Below are positions 1 through 5,600 of a stretch of 9,437 bases of DNA, piece by piece (positions within the stretch are counted from its first letter, which is position 1; every line of letters starts with the position of its first letter). Source of the DNA: Propionicimonas sp. (lineage in GTDB: Bacteria; Actinomycetota; Actinomycetes; Propionibacteriales; Propionibacteriaceae). The stretch covers positions 1 to 9,437 of the forward strand of contig JAVHXR010000071.1 of assembly GCA_031119515.1 (NCBI GenBank), given 5' to 3'. The notes under the pieces are model-generated. The model saw only the letters and a list, made by a program, of their open reading frames with translations, was not told the origin of the DNA and ran no database searches. Position numbers and translations under genes: made by a program.

Positions 1-517
1 CACCCAGACTCCCCCGGACCCATCGCCAAGAGATCTGCCTCTGGCTGAACGCCACCATCCCAAGCCGCCATGCCGGGAGCCAAGGACCCCGGCGAAAAGA
101 ACACACCGCGAACGAGACCATCCCGATCCGTGACGATGACAACCAGTTTGCTGACGAACGACTCGGGCGGCGCCTGATTACTGGTCACCCGAGCGCCGCC
201 CTGACCAGGCTGGAGGATGACCAGTTCCGGAAGGGGCTCCCCCACAGCCTGGGCACTCCAGAAGTCGGCCGCTGGCGTGTTGTCGCCCTCGGCAGCCACT
301 GGACCTTCACACTCACGAGTTCGTCCGTGCAGCGCGAGCGCGCAACCAATGAATCACCACTCGCGATGACATAAGTCGAGCTCCACGGAACGCTCGGCGC
401 GAATCGCAGACAACCCGTGAGAGCAACCAGAACGACACAGACCGCCAGCGCCCAGCCGACCGTCCCGCTCACCTGCCGAGCATCGGCTCGGCCAGCGTCG
501 CCCAACATCGGAAACAC
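1..517 (-). pseudogene. Probable frameshifted secreted lipoprotein gene, partial at the left edge
   Basis: The minus-strand frame opening at 517 (GTG) encodes a lipoprotein signal peptide: a hydrophobic run then the lipobox LTGC, with the lipidated Cys at 410-412. A GTG at 470-472 (MSGTVGWALAV) would give a more typical short signal peptide, and an ATG at 506-508 is also possible. This frame reads like protein to about CTDELVSVKVQ (near 307) and then becomes Arg/Ser-rich and stops at 185. A second minus frame, open from 353 to base 1 without a stop, continues as plausible protein (EGDNTPAADFW, PELVILQPGQ, FVSKLVVIVTDRDGLVRG). The two halves join by one -1 shift between about 285 and 353. I infer one extracytoplasmic lipoprotein broken by a single-base change, either a real mutation or a read error. 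I do not recognise the family. No obvious slippery heptamer for programmed frameshifting is seen. Confidence 0.5.
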
Positions 518-834
518 CGCCTCTCGCGAAATGAGCCGAGCGCTCGAAGAAGTCCCAGCAGCCCTGAGGATTGCTTCCGCTGATAGCTTCCTGCGCCGAG
601 CATTACGTCATGAACTCGATGGACGCCACCATGGCACAGCTTCGCACCGCTCGGGCACGAAGCGAGTCTGAGGGTGCTCCAATACGCCACTATCGATGTC
701 AGCTGAATCAACCAGCGATCCTGGGAGAGCGTGAGCTGAAGGCGCCGCCGATCTTGCCGGCCTTGCCAAAGGGCTTCGCGTCCTAGTCGCAGCCCGGCCC
801 GAATGTGCCGGACTGCGCCGACGACACCTGGCCC
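518..834. other. Region of about 300 bases with no supportable gene
   Basis: Short open frames exist on both strands, but none combines a credible ribosome binding site, protein-like composition and useful length. A minus-strand stretch near 712-783 reads as a short FGKAGKIGGAF-like segment between two stops and could be the remnant of a decayed gene, but this is too short to call. The region should contain the promoter of the lipoprotein gene on the minus strand. I see no convincing -35/-10 pair. An 8-base palindrome (gagcgctc, 538-545) is present and has no known role. Confidence 0.4.
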
Positions 835-1113
835 CTAGAAGCGGCCAGTTCGACGAGTTGTGATGAACATGTCGAGTGGGAACAACACGAAGGCAAGGCC
901 GCACCAGATCCACCATGCCAAGCCCCAGTAGACACCGCTTCGAATCGAAAGAATGGCCCATAGGGACACCGGCACGAGGGCGATGAGGATCAAAAGTCCG
1001 TAGCCATCGGCCCAGAATCCAATCATTGGCGGAAACTGGATCTCTAGCAGGCGCGTGTGAAGCCGCCTCGCACGTGCTCCGAACCGCGGTGTCGAGCACC
1101 CCGCTCGAGACAT
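835..1113 (-). CDS. Small membrane protein with two predicted transmembrane helices
   Basis: This 92-residue protein has a basic N-terminal segment (residues 1-29, many Arg) followed by two hydrophobic helices: about residues 38-57 (GYGLLILIALVPVSLWAILS) and about 61-84, the second rich in Trp and aromatics (YWGLAWWIWCG). It ends in a short basic tail, TTRRTGRF. The ATG at 1111-1113 is chosen because a strong Shine-Dalgarno (AAGGGAGG, 1121-1128 on the minus strand) lies seven bases upstream. An internal ATG at 1024-1026 would leave a 63-residue protein of just the two helices but has no such site. The gene starts three bases after the stop of the glycine-zipper gene, and its Shine-Dalgarno lies inside that gene's last codons, so the two are almost certainly cotranscribed and translationally coupled. 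Family not recognised. An immunity or accessory role for its partner is conjecture. Confidence 0.7.
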   Translation of the reverse strand: MSRAGCSTPRFGARARRLHTRLLEIQFPPMIGFWADGYGLLILIALVPVSLWAILSIRSGVYWGLAWWIWCGLAFVLFPLDMFITTRRTGRF

Positions 1114-1116
1114 GTG

Positions 1117-1428
1117 TCAACCTCCCTTCACGCCAAAGAAGAGGTAATCGACCGCGTCGGCGACGCCGGTTCCAACTAGCCCGCCAGCGTACCCGAACGC
1201 CATGGCGCCCCCGATAGCGCCGACGGGGCCACCGGCCGAGCCAGCGGTGGCACCCAGCCCAGCACCCGCGATTCCTGCGACAGTCACTACCAATGCGTCA
1301 ACACCCGCCATGCTGAGCGCCACGTCATCGGAATAGTTCGCCCGCTGATAGCGATCCAGACCGATCAGTCGCCACATCGGCAGAAGGTGTGTCGTGACCC
1401 CTGGGTTGTGCGCCGAGGCCCCACTCAC
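1117..1428 (-). CDS. Small glycine-zipper hydrophobic protein
   Basis: This is a 103-residue protein of unknown family. Residues 1-40 are soluble-looking (HLLPMWRLIGLDRYQRANYSD). Residues about 42-92 form a long hydrophobic stretch with dense Gly/Ala and repeated GxxxG spacing (AGIAGAGLGATAG, GGPVGAIGGAMAFGYAGG), ending in DAVDYLFFGVKGG. This pattern is known from helix-packing glycine zippers in pore-forming peptides, two-peptide bacteriocins and some outer- or inner-membrane proteins; which applies here cannot be told from sequence. A start at GTG 1426-1428 is preferred because an AGGCGAG-like ribosome site lies nine bases upstream. A GTG at 1441-1443 in the same frame would add five residues. 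The frame is closed upstream by a stop at 1477-1479, so it is not simply the tail of a large visible gene. It is coupled to the two-helix membrane protein gene that follows. Confidence 0.65.
   Translation of the reverse strand: MSGASAHNPGVTTHLLPMWRLIGLDRYQRANYSDDVALSMAGVDALVVTVAGIAGAGLGATAGSAGGPVGAIGGAMAFGYAGGLVGTGVADAVDYLFFGVKGG
1121..1128 (-). promoter_or_regulatory. Shine-Dalgarno embedded in the end of the upstream gene
   Basis: On the minus strand the last codons of the glycine-zipper gene (V-K-G-G-stop) contain AAGGGAGG, seven bases before the ATG at 1111-1113. It fixes the start of the two-helix protein and implies that ribosomes finishing the first gene can reinitiate on the second. 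Confidence 0.7.
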
Positions 1429-1559
1429 GTGCGCTCGCCTCACACCCGTGAGAAGAACGTGGGGAACGAGTGACCGTCAACGGCATCACCTATCACAGGC
1501 AGGCCAACGAACAGCCTTGTCAGAGGTGTTCTAGGCGGGTCTTCAACGACCCATCAGGG
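1429..1559. other. Spacer between tRNA-Leu and the glycine-zipper gene
   Basis: This spacer lies 3' of the tRNA and 5' of the small-gene pair, both on the minus strand. Directly after the tRNA are two overlapping short inverted repeats: acccATCAgggt at 1549-1560, and a 5-base stem at 1537-1541/1548-1552 around a six-base loop. No T-tract follows either, so they are at best a weak tRNA terminator. A TTGACG at about 1474-1479 (minus strand) resembles a -35 box, but no good -10 lies at the right distance, so the pair's promoter remains unassigned. Confidence 0.35.
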
Positions 1560-1642
1560 TGCGCGAGAGAGGAGTTGAACCTCCACGTCCTTTCGGACAC
1601 ACGGACCTGAACCGTGCGCGTCTGCCATTCCGCCACTCGCGC
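1560..1642 (-). tRNA. tRNA-Leu (anticodon CAG)
   Basis: The minus strand folds as a class II tRNA of 83 bases. The acceptor stem GCGCGAG (1636-1642) pairs with CTCGCGC (1561-1567), with discriminator A at 1560. The anticodon stem CACGG/CCGTG encloses the loop TTCAGGT, giving anticodon CAG, which reads CUG, a dominant Leu codon in the high-GC genes to the right. The long variable arm is GTCC-GAAA-GGAC, and the T arm is GGAGG-TTCAACT-CCTCT with one G-T pair. The 3' CCA is not encoded (the genome reads CCC), so it must be added enzymatically. The gene marks a clear change from lower-GC sequence on its 3' side to high-GC core sequence on its 5' side. Confidence 0.95.
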
Positions 1643-1669
1643 CCGGCCCCCGCAGGAGCCAGCCGGATG

Positions 1670-1675
1670 AGGGTA
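1670..1675 (-). promoter_or_regulatory. Candidate -10 box for tRNA-Leu
   Basis: TACCCT on the minus strand fits the actinobacterial TANNNT -10 pattern. It would place transcription start about 20 bases before the mature tRNA 5' end at 1642. No strong -35 element is visible 16-19 bases further upstream. Confidence 0.35.
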
Positions 1676-1876
1676 GCATCTGGGGCCGTCGACTGAGAAA
1701 CCGGGCTCCCGCCGCACCCACCCGCCACCAGAGCCCGTCGGCGTGCAACGGCCACCCCACCGACAGACCCACCGGCTTGTGGAGGGACGCGACCCGACGC
1801 CCCACGGCCACACCGGCACCTGCCCCCGGCAAGGTGCACGGACGCTGGACTCCCCCGGGTCGCCGGCCGGCCCTGC

Positions 1877-1882
1877 TAGGTT
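1877..1882 (+). promoter_or_regulatory. Candidate -10 box for treY
   Basis: TAGGTT matches TANNNT and would start transcription near 1889, leaving a short leader that still contains the GGAGG ribosome site at 1895-1899. No TTGACA-like -35 is visible at the usual distance. Weak support, from position and pattern only. Confidence 0.3.
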
Positions 1883-1905
1883 GACGGAACCCCTGGAGGA
1901 AGCCG

Positions 1906-4323
1906 ATGCCGATGCCAGTGCGCCTGCAGTTGCACGCGGGGTTCACCTTCGCCGACGCCGCCGCTCGCCTGGACTACCTGGAGCGGCTCGGGGTGACCGA
2001 CCTCTACCTCTCGCCCATCCTCGCCTCCGTCCCCGGTTCGGCCCACGGCTACGACGTCGTCGATCCCACCCGGGTGTCGGACGAGCGCGGCGGCCGGGAG
2101 GGCTTCGAGTCCCTGGCGACCGCCGCCCACGCCCGCGGGATGGGGGTGGTCGTCGACATCGTCCCGAACCACATGGCGATCCCGGATCCGCTCTGGCTCA
2201 ACCCCCCGCTGTGGTCGGCCCTGCGGGAAGGCCCGGAGTCGCCGTACGCGGAGTGGTTCGACATCGAGGCCGGCGCTGCGCTCGTCCTGCCGATCGTCCA
2301 GCTGGACGGCGAGGACGACCCTGTCCCCGCCCTGGTCGCGGGCGGCCGGCTCGCATTCGGCGACCTCGACCGCCCGGACCGGCAGCGGGAACCGGTCCTC
2401 ACCCTGGACGGCAGCCCGTTCCCGCTCGCCCCGGGCACAACCGGGCTGCCGCTCGCCGAGGCCGTCGCGGCCCAGCGGTACTCGCTGCAGCGCTGGCAGG
2501 GCAACCACACTCGCCTCACCCACCGCCGGTTCTTCGACATCGTGACGCTGATCGGCGTCCGCCAGGAGAACCACGCCGTGTTCGAGGCCACCCACGCGTT
2601 GCTCCTCGAACTCTTTAGGGCCGGCCACATCGATGGCTTCCGGGTCGACCACCCCGACGGCCTGGCCGACCCGCAGGGCTACTTCGAGCAGCTCAGGGAC
2701 GCGACCGGCGGCGCCTGGGTGGTGGCCGAGAAGATCCTCACCGGCGACGAACTCCTGCCGGCGGCCTGGCCGGTGGCCGGAACCACCGGCTACGAGGCAT
2801 CGTGGCGGTTCGACGCCGTCCAGCTCGATCCTGCCGCCGCCCCCGCGCTGGCCGAGCTGGCCCAGCGCACCGACTCAGAGACCGACCCCGAGCCCACGAC
2901 CTGGCCGGTCGTCGCCACCACCGCAGAACGGTTCGTGGCCGACACCTCGCTGGCGATCGACGTCGACCGGTTGATCCGGCTCGCCGCCCGGGTCGATCCC
3001 GGACGGGACGAGGCCGACCTGCGCGCCTGCCTGCGCGAGTTCCTGGTCGCACTCGACCGCTACCGCGCCTACGTCCGGCCGGGAACGGAACCGGACGCCG
3101 GCAACAGCCGGGTACTGGACGACGCCGCCGCCAGGGCGGCCAGCGGACTGCCCCGACACCTGCACCCGACCCTCGCCTGGTTGCACGAGCTCGCGGCCGG
3201 CCGGGGGCTGCCGGCCGAGCCCCTGCCGGGAGCCCGCGACGCGGCCCGCGAGTTCGTCGTCCGCTTCCAGCAGGTCAGCGGCGCGCTCGTCGCCAAGGGG
3301 GTCGAGGACACCGCGTTCTACCGCTGGACGCAGCTGCTGGCGCTGTGCGACGTCGGTGCCGACCCGGCCAGCTTCGGCCTCGCCCCGAGCGAGCTGCACA
3401 CCTGGCTGCGCCGGGTGAACGCCGGCTGGCCGGCGACGATGGCGCTCGCCTCCACCCACGACTCCAAGCGGAGCGAGGACGTCCGCGCCCGGATCGCCGC
3501 GATCAGCGAGTTCCCGGATGAGTGGACCCGCCTGGTGGACGGGCTGGCCCCCACGGTCGGCCACCTGCCCGGCCCGATCCGCACGATCCTGTGGCAGAGC
3601 CTGGCGGGCACCTGGACCCCGGACGGGCCGATCCCGGCCGACCGGCTGGCCGGGTTCCTGGTCAAGGCCGGCCGGGAGCAGAAGCTCTGGACCTCCTGGG
3701 TCTCCCCCGACGACCGGCTCGAGGAGGTGGTCGCCGGCGCCGCGGCCCAGGTGCTGGCCGACCCGGCGGTGCGAGCGGCGTTCGACGCCTGGACCGTCCT
3801 GGTCGCCGACGCGGTGGAGACCAGCACGCTCTCGGCCCGGCTGGTGCAGCTGACCGCGCTCGGCGTGGCCGACACCTACCAGGGCCAGGAGACCGTCCGG
3901 CTCAGCCTCACCGATCCCGACAACCGTCGCCCTGTCGACTACGACAGCCTCGCGGACGAGCTCGACCGGCTGGACGGTCCCGCGGCCTCCGGACTGGCCG
4001 CCCGCAAGCTCCTGGTCACCAGCACGGCCCTGCAGCTGCGGCGGCGGCATCCCGACGCCTTCGTCGGGCCCGCCGCCGGGTACCGTCCGCTGGACTCGAC
4101 GACGTCGTTCGGCTGGGGTTTCGCCCGGGGCGGTGAGCCGGTCGCAGCCACCATCGCCACCCGGCTCGCGGGCCGGCGGCCCGCCTGGCGGCCCGCCGAC
4201 GTCGTCGGCCTGCCTCCCGGTGACTGGCGTAACCTCCTGACCGGTGCGGTCCACGCCGGCGAGTTCGGCCTCGGCAGCGGCCTCGGCGGCTGGCCCTGCG
4301 CCCTGCTGGAGCGGTTCGGGTGA
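1906..4323 (+). CDS. treY: Maltooligosyl trehalose synthase (TreY)
   Basis: This enzyme (EC 5.4.99.15) converts the reducing-end alpha-1,4 bond of maltooligosaccharides into a terminal alpha,alpha-1,1 trehalose unit, which TreZ then releases; it acts in the cytosol. The 805-residue protein shows the GH13-type barrel motifs in order: RLQLHAGFTFADA at the N terminus, HGYDVVD (47-53), DIVPNHM (84-90), GFRVDHPDG with likely nucleophile Asp248, VVAEKI with likely acid/base Glu275, the TreY-typical KGVEDTAFYRW (464-474), THDSKRSEDVRAR with the third acidic residue Asp519, and DTYQGQE (656-662). Length is within the family's normal range. ATG 1906 is chosen because GGAGG at 1895-1899 lies six bases upstream; a second ATG at 1912 is less well spaced. 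Unlike the common treX-treY-treZ clusters, no treZ or treX is adjacent; they must be elsewhere if the pathway is complete. The gene lies between the tRNA and the fha operon. Confidence 0.96.
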   Translation: MPMPVRLQLHAGFTFADAAARLDYLERLGVTDLYLSPILASVPGSAHGYDVVDPTRVSDERGGREGFESLATAAHARGMGVVVDIVPNHMAIPDPLWLNPPLWSALREGPESPYAEWFDIEAGAALVLPIVQLDGEDDPVPALVAGGRLAFGDLDRPDRQREPVLTLDGSPFPLAPGTTGLPLAEAVAAQRYSLQRWQGNHTRLTHRRFFDIVTLIGVRQENHAVFEATHALLLELFRAGHIDGFRVDHPDGLADPQGYFEQLRDATGGAWVVAEKILTGDELLPAAWPVAGTTGYEASWRFDAVQLDPAAAPALAELAQRTDSETDPEPTTWPVVATTAERFVADTSLAIDVDRLIRLAARVDPGRDEADLRACLREFLVALDRYRAYVRPGTEPDAGNSRVLDDAAARAASGLPRHLHPTLAWLHELAAGRGLPAEPLPGARDAAREFVVRFQQVSGALVAKGVEDTAFYRWTQLLALCDVGADPASFGLAPSELHTWLRRVNAGWPATMALASTHDSKRSEDVRARIAAISEFPDEWTRLVDGLAPTVGHLPGPIRTILWQSLAGTWTPDGPIPADRLAGFLVKAGREQKLWTSWVSPDDRLEEVVAGAAAQVLADPAVRAAFDAWTVLVADAVETSTLSARLVQLTALGVADTYQGQETVRLSLTDPDNRRPVDYDSLADELDRLDGPAASGLAARKLLVTSTALQLRRRHPDAFVGPAAGYRPLDSTTSFGWGFARGGEPVAATIATRLAGRRPAWRPADVVGLPPGDWRNLLTGAVHAGEFGLGSGLGGWPCALLERFG

Positions 4324-4325
4324 TC

Positions 4326-4345
4326 CCACGGCCGACCCGCCGTGG
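4326..4345 (+). terminator. Hairpin after treY without a U-tract
   Basis: CCACGGC (4326-4332) and GCCGTGG (4339-4345) form a perfect 7-bp GC-rich stem with a six-base loop, starting two bases after the treY stop. The following bases are ccccaagt, not a T-run, so this is a weak or leaky terminator, or only an RNA-stabilising hairpin. Confidence 0.4.
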
Positions 4346-4352
4346 CCCCAAG

Positions 4353-4382
4353 TACGCTGGGTCCCTGCGGGCTGGATAGGCT
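4353..4382 (+). promoter_or_regulatory. Candidate -10 boxes for the fha-pstP-rodA-pbpA operon
   Basis: Two TANNNT hexamers, TACGCT (4353-4358) and TAGGCT (4377-4382), lie in the 93-base gap before fhaA. The second would start transcription about 30 bases before the ATG. No clear -35 element accompanies either. A promoter is expected here because the downstream operon is of the essential type and treY is not normally part of it. Confidence 0.3.
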
Positions 4383-4416
4383 GGAACTCCGAGACCGGAG
4401 CTGAGGGGAGGTGCTC

Positions 4417-5127
4417 ATGGGGGTCTTCGACCGCGTCGAGCGCAAGCTCGAGAACGCCGTCAGCGGTGCCTTCGCGCGCGCCTTCAAGGGCGACGTGCAG
4501 CCGGTGGAGATCACCGCCCGGCTGCAACGCGAGCTCGACCGCGAGGCGAAACTGCTGGATCGCGCCCGCAAGCTGGTCCCGAACGATTTCAGGGTGGCCC
4601 TGTCGCCGCACGACTACGACCGGCTGACGCCCTACTCCAAGACGCTGAACTCCGAGATCCTGCCCCAGCTGCGCAACTACGCGACCGAGCACGGCTACAT
4701 CTTCAACGGCCCGCTGACCATCGAGTACCTGCTGGACGAGTCCCTGCCGGTCGGACGCTTCACCGTCGCCTCGGCGGCTGTCGCAGGGGTGGACGCCGAG
4801 CCAGCCACCCCGTCCGAGATCCGCCACGCCGCCCTCGTCGTCGAGGTCAACGGCGTCCGCCACCCGCTCAACCCGCCCGGCCTGACGATCGGACGGGGAA
4901 CCGAGGCCGACCTCCGGATCAACGACCCGGGGGTGTCCCGGCTGCATGCCCGGATCGTCGTCAACGGCAGCGGACCGCAGCAGCAGCTCTGGATCGAGGA
5001 CCTCGGCTCCACCAACGGGATCATCGTCGACGGCCAGAAGGTGAGGCAGTCGGCCCTCGCCGACGGCAGCCGGATCGAGATCGGGTCCTCCCGCCTGTCG
5101 ATCACCTCCCCCGTCGCAGATGTCTGA
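4417..5127 (+). CDS. fhaA: FhaA: DUF3662 plus forkhead-associated domain protein
   Basis: A cytosolic phosphothreonine-binding adaptor of the actinobacterial cell-wall operon. In mycobacteria the family member binds phosphorylated MviN (lipid II flippase partner) and modulates peptidoglycan precursor export. The 236-residue protein has an N-terminal DUF3662 domain (about 1-110, starting MGVFDRVERKLENAV) and a C-terminal FHA domain (about 137-236) with the binding signature intact: GR at 159-160 (Arg160), Ser174, His177 and STNG with Asn200. The linker between the domains is only about 25 residues, whereas the mycobacterial protein has a long low-complexity linker and exceeds 500 residues. ATG 4417 is chosen because GAGGGGAGG (4403-4411) lies five bases upstream; the in-frame GTG at 4411 falls within that site. 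Its 3' end overlaps fhaB by eight bases, indicating translational coupling. Confidence 0.93.
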   Translation: MGVFDRVERKLENAVSGAFARAFKGDVQPVEITARLQRELDREAKLLDRARKLVPNDFRVALSPHDYDRLTPYSKTLNSEILPQLRNYATEHGYIFNGPLTIEYLLDESLPVGRFTVASAAVAGVDAEPATPSEIRHAALVVEVNGVRHPLNPPGLTIGRGTEADLRINDPGVSRLHARIVVNGSGPQQQLWIEDLGSTNGIIVDGQKVRQSALADGSRIEIGSSRLSITSPVADV

Positions 5128-5599
5128 GCTGGTCGTCCTCGGGCTCAAGCTCGGCTTCCTGGCAGCCTTGTGGCTGTTCATCCTGTTCACCGGCAACGTC
5201 ATCCGGACCGACCTCTTCGGTCGCAAGCTGAGCGCAGCCGAGCTGGCCGCTGCCGGCGCCCTCGCCGCCGGGGACCCGGTCCCGAAGCTCAGCAAGCGGG
5301 CGGAACGGAAGCTGCCGCGGACGCTCAAGGTCACCCACGGCCCCCAGTCCGGGGTCACCCTTCCGCTCGGCCAGCCGATCCTGATCGGACGGGCCACCGA
5401 CTGCCAGCTGCTGCTCGACGACGACTACGTGTCCACCCGGCACGCCCGGATCACCCTCGGGCCGGCCGGCTACCAACTCGAGGACCTCGGCTCGACCAAC
5501 GGCAGCTTCGTCAACAACCAGCGGATCGCCACCCCCACCGCTATCGGACCCGCCGACACCCTGAGGATCGGCCGGACCCTGATGGTGCTGGAGAAGTGA
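5120..5599 (+). CDS. fhaB: FhaB (FipA-like) membrane-anchored FHA protein
   Basis: This 159-residue protein has an N-terminal transmembrane helix (about residues 4-25, LVVLGLKLGFLAALWLFILF). A short juxtamembrane region with a basic stretch (KLSKRAERKLPRTLKV) follows, then a C-terminal FHA domain (about 66-159). Phosphothreonine-binding residues are present: Arg91 in LIGRATDC, Ser105 and His108 in STRHARI, and Asn127 in GSTNGSF. In mycobacteria the orthologue (FipA) associates with division proteins such as FtsZ and FtsQ under PknA control; the same role here is inferred from position and domain plan. ATG 5120 overlaps the end of fhaA and no strong Shine-Dalgarno precedes it, so its translation probably depends on ribosomes leaving fhaA. 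One base separates its stop from pstP. Confidence 0.92.
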   Translation: MSELVVLGLKLGFLAALWLFILFTGNVIRTDLFGRKLSAAELAAAGALAAGDPVPKLSKRAERKLPRTLKVTHGPQSGVTLPLGQPILIGRATDCQLLLDDDYVSTRHARITLGPAGYQLEDLGSTNGSFVNNQRIATPTAIGPADTLRIGRTLMVLEK

Positions 5600-5600
5600 C

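Noticed and set aside
417..786. Short plus-strand frames in the left region
   Set aside because: They lie opposite the lipoprotein signal peptide or in the gap, with no good ribosome site and no protein-like pattern.
608..1120. 170-codon minus-strand frame overlapping the two-helix gene
   Set aside because: It is in a different frame from a gene with a strong ribosome site and clear helices. Its sequence is Arg/Ser/His-rich with no recognisable motif.
1474..1479. TTGACG (minus strand) as a promoter -35 for the glycine-zipper gene
   Set aside because: No acceptable -10 hexamer lies 16-19 bases downstream.
1520..1946. Minus-strand frames running across the tRNA-Leu gene
   Set aside because: They translate the tRNA sequence itself and antisense leader sequence; the tRNA fold is decisive.
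2875..5397. 840-codon open frame on the minus strand crossing treY, fhaA and part of fhaB
   Set aside because: It lies antisense to three well-supported genes and is low-complexity (Gly/Arg/Asp/Pro-rich). Long antisense frames are expected where third codon positions are nearly all G or C.
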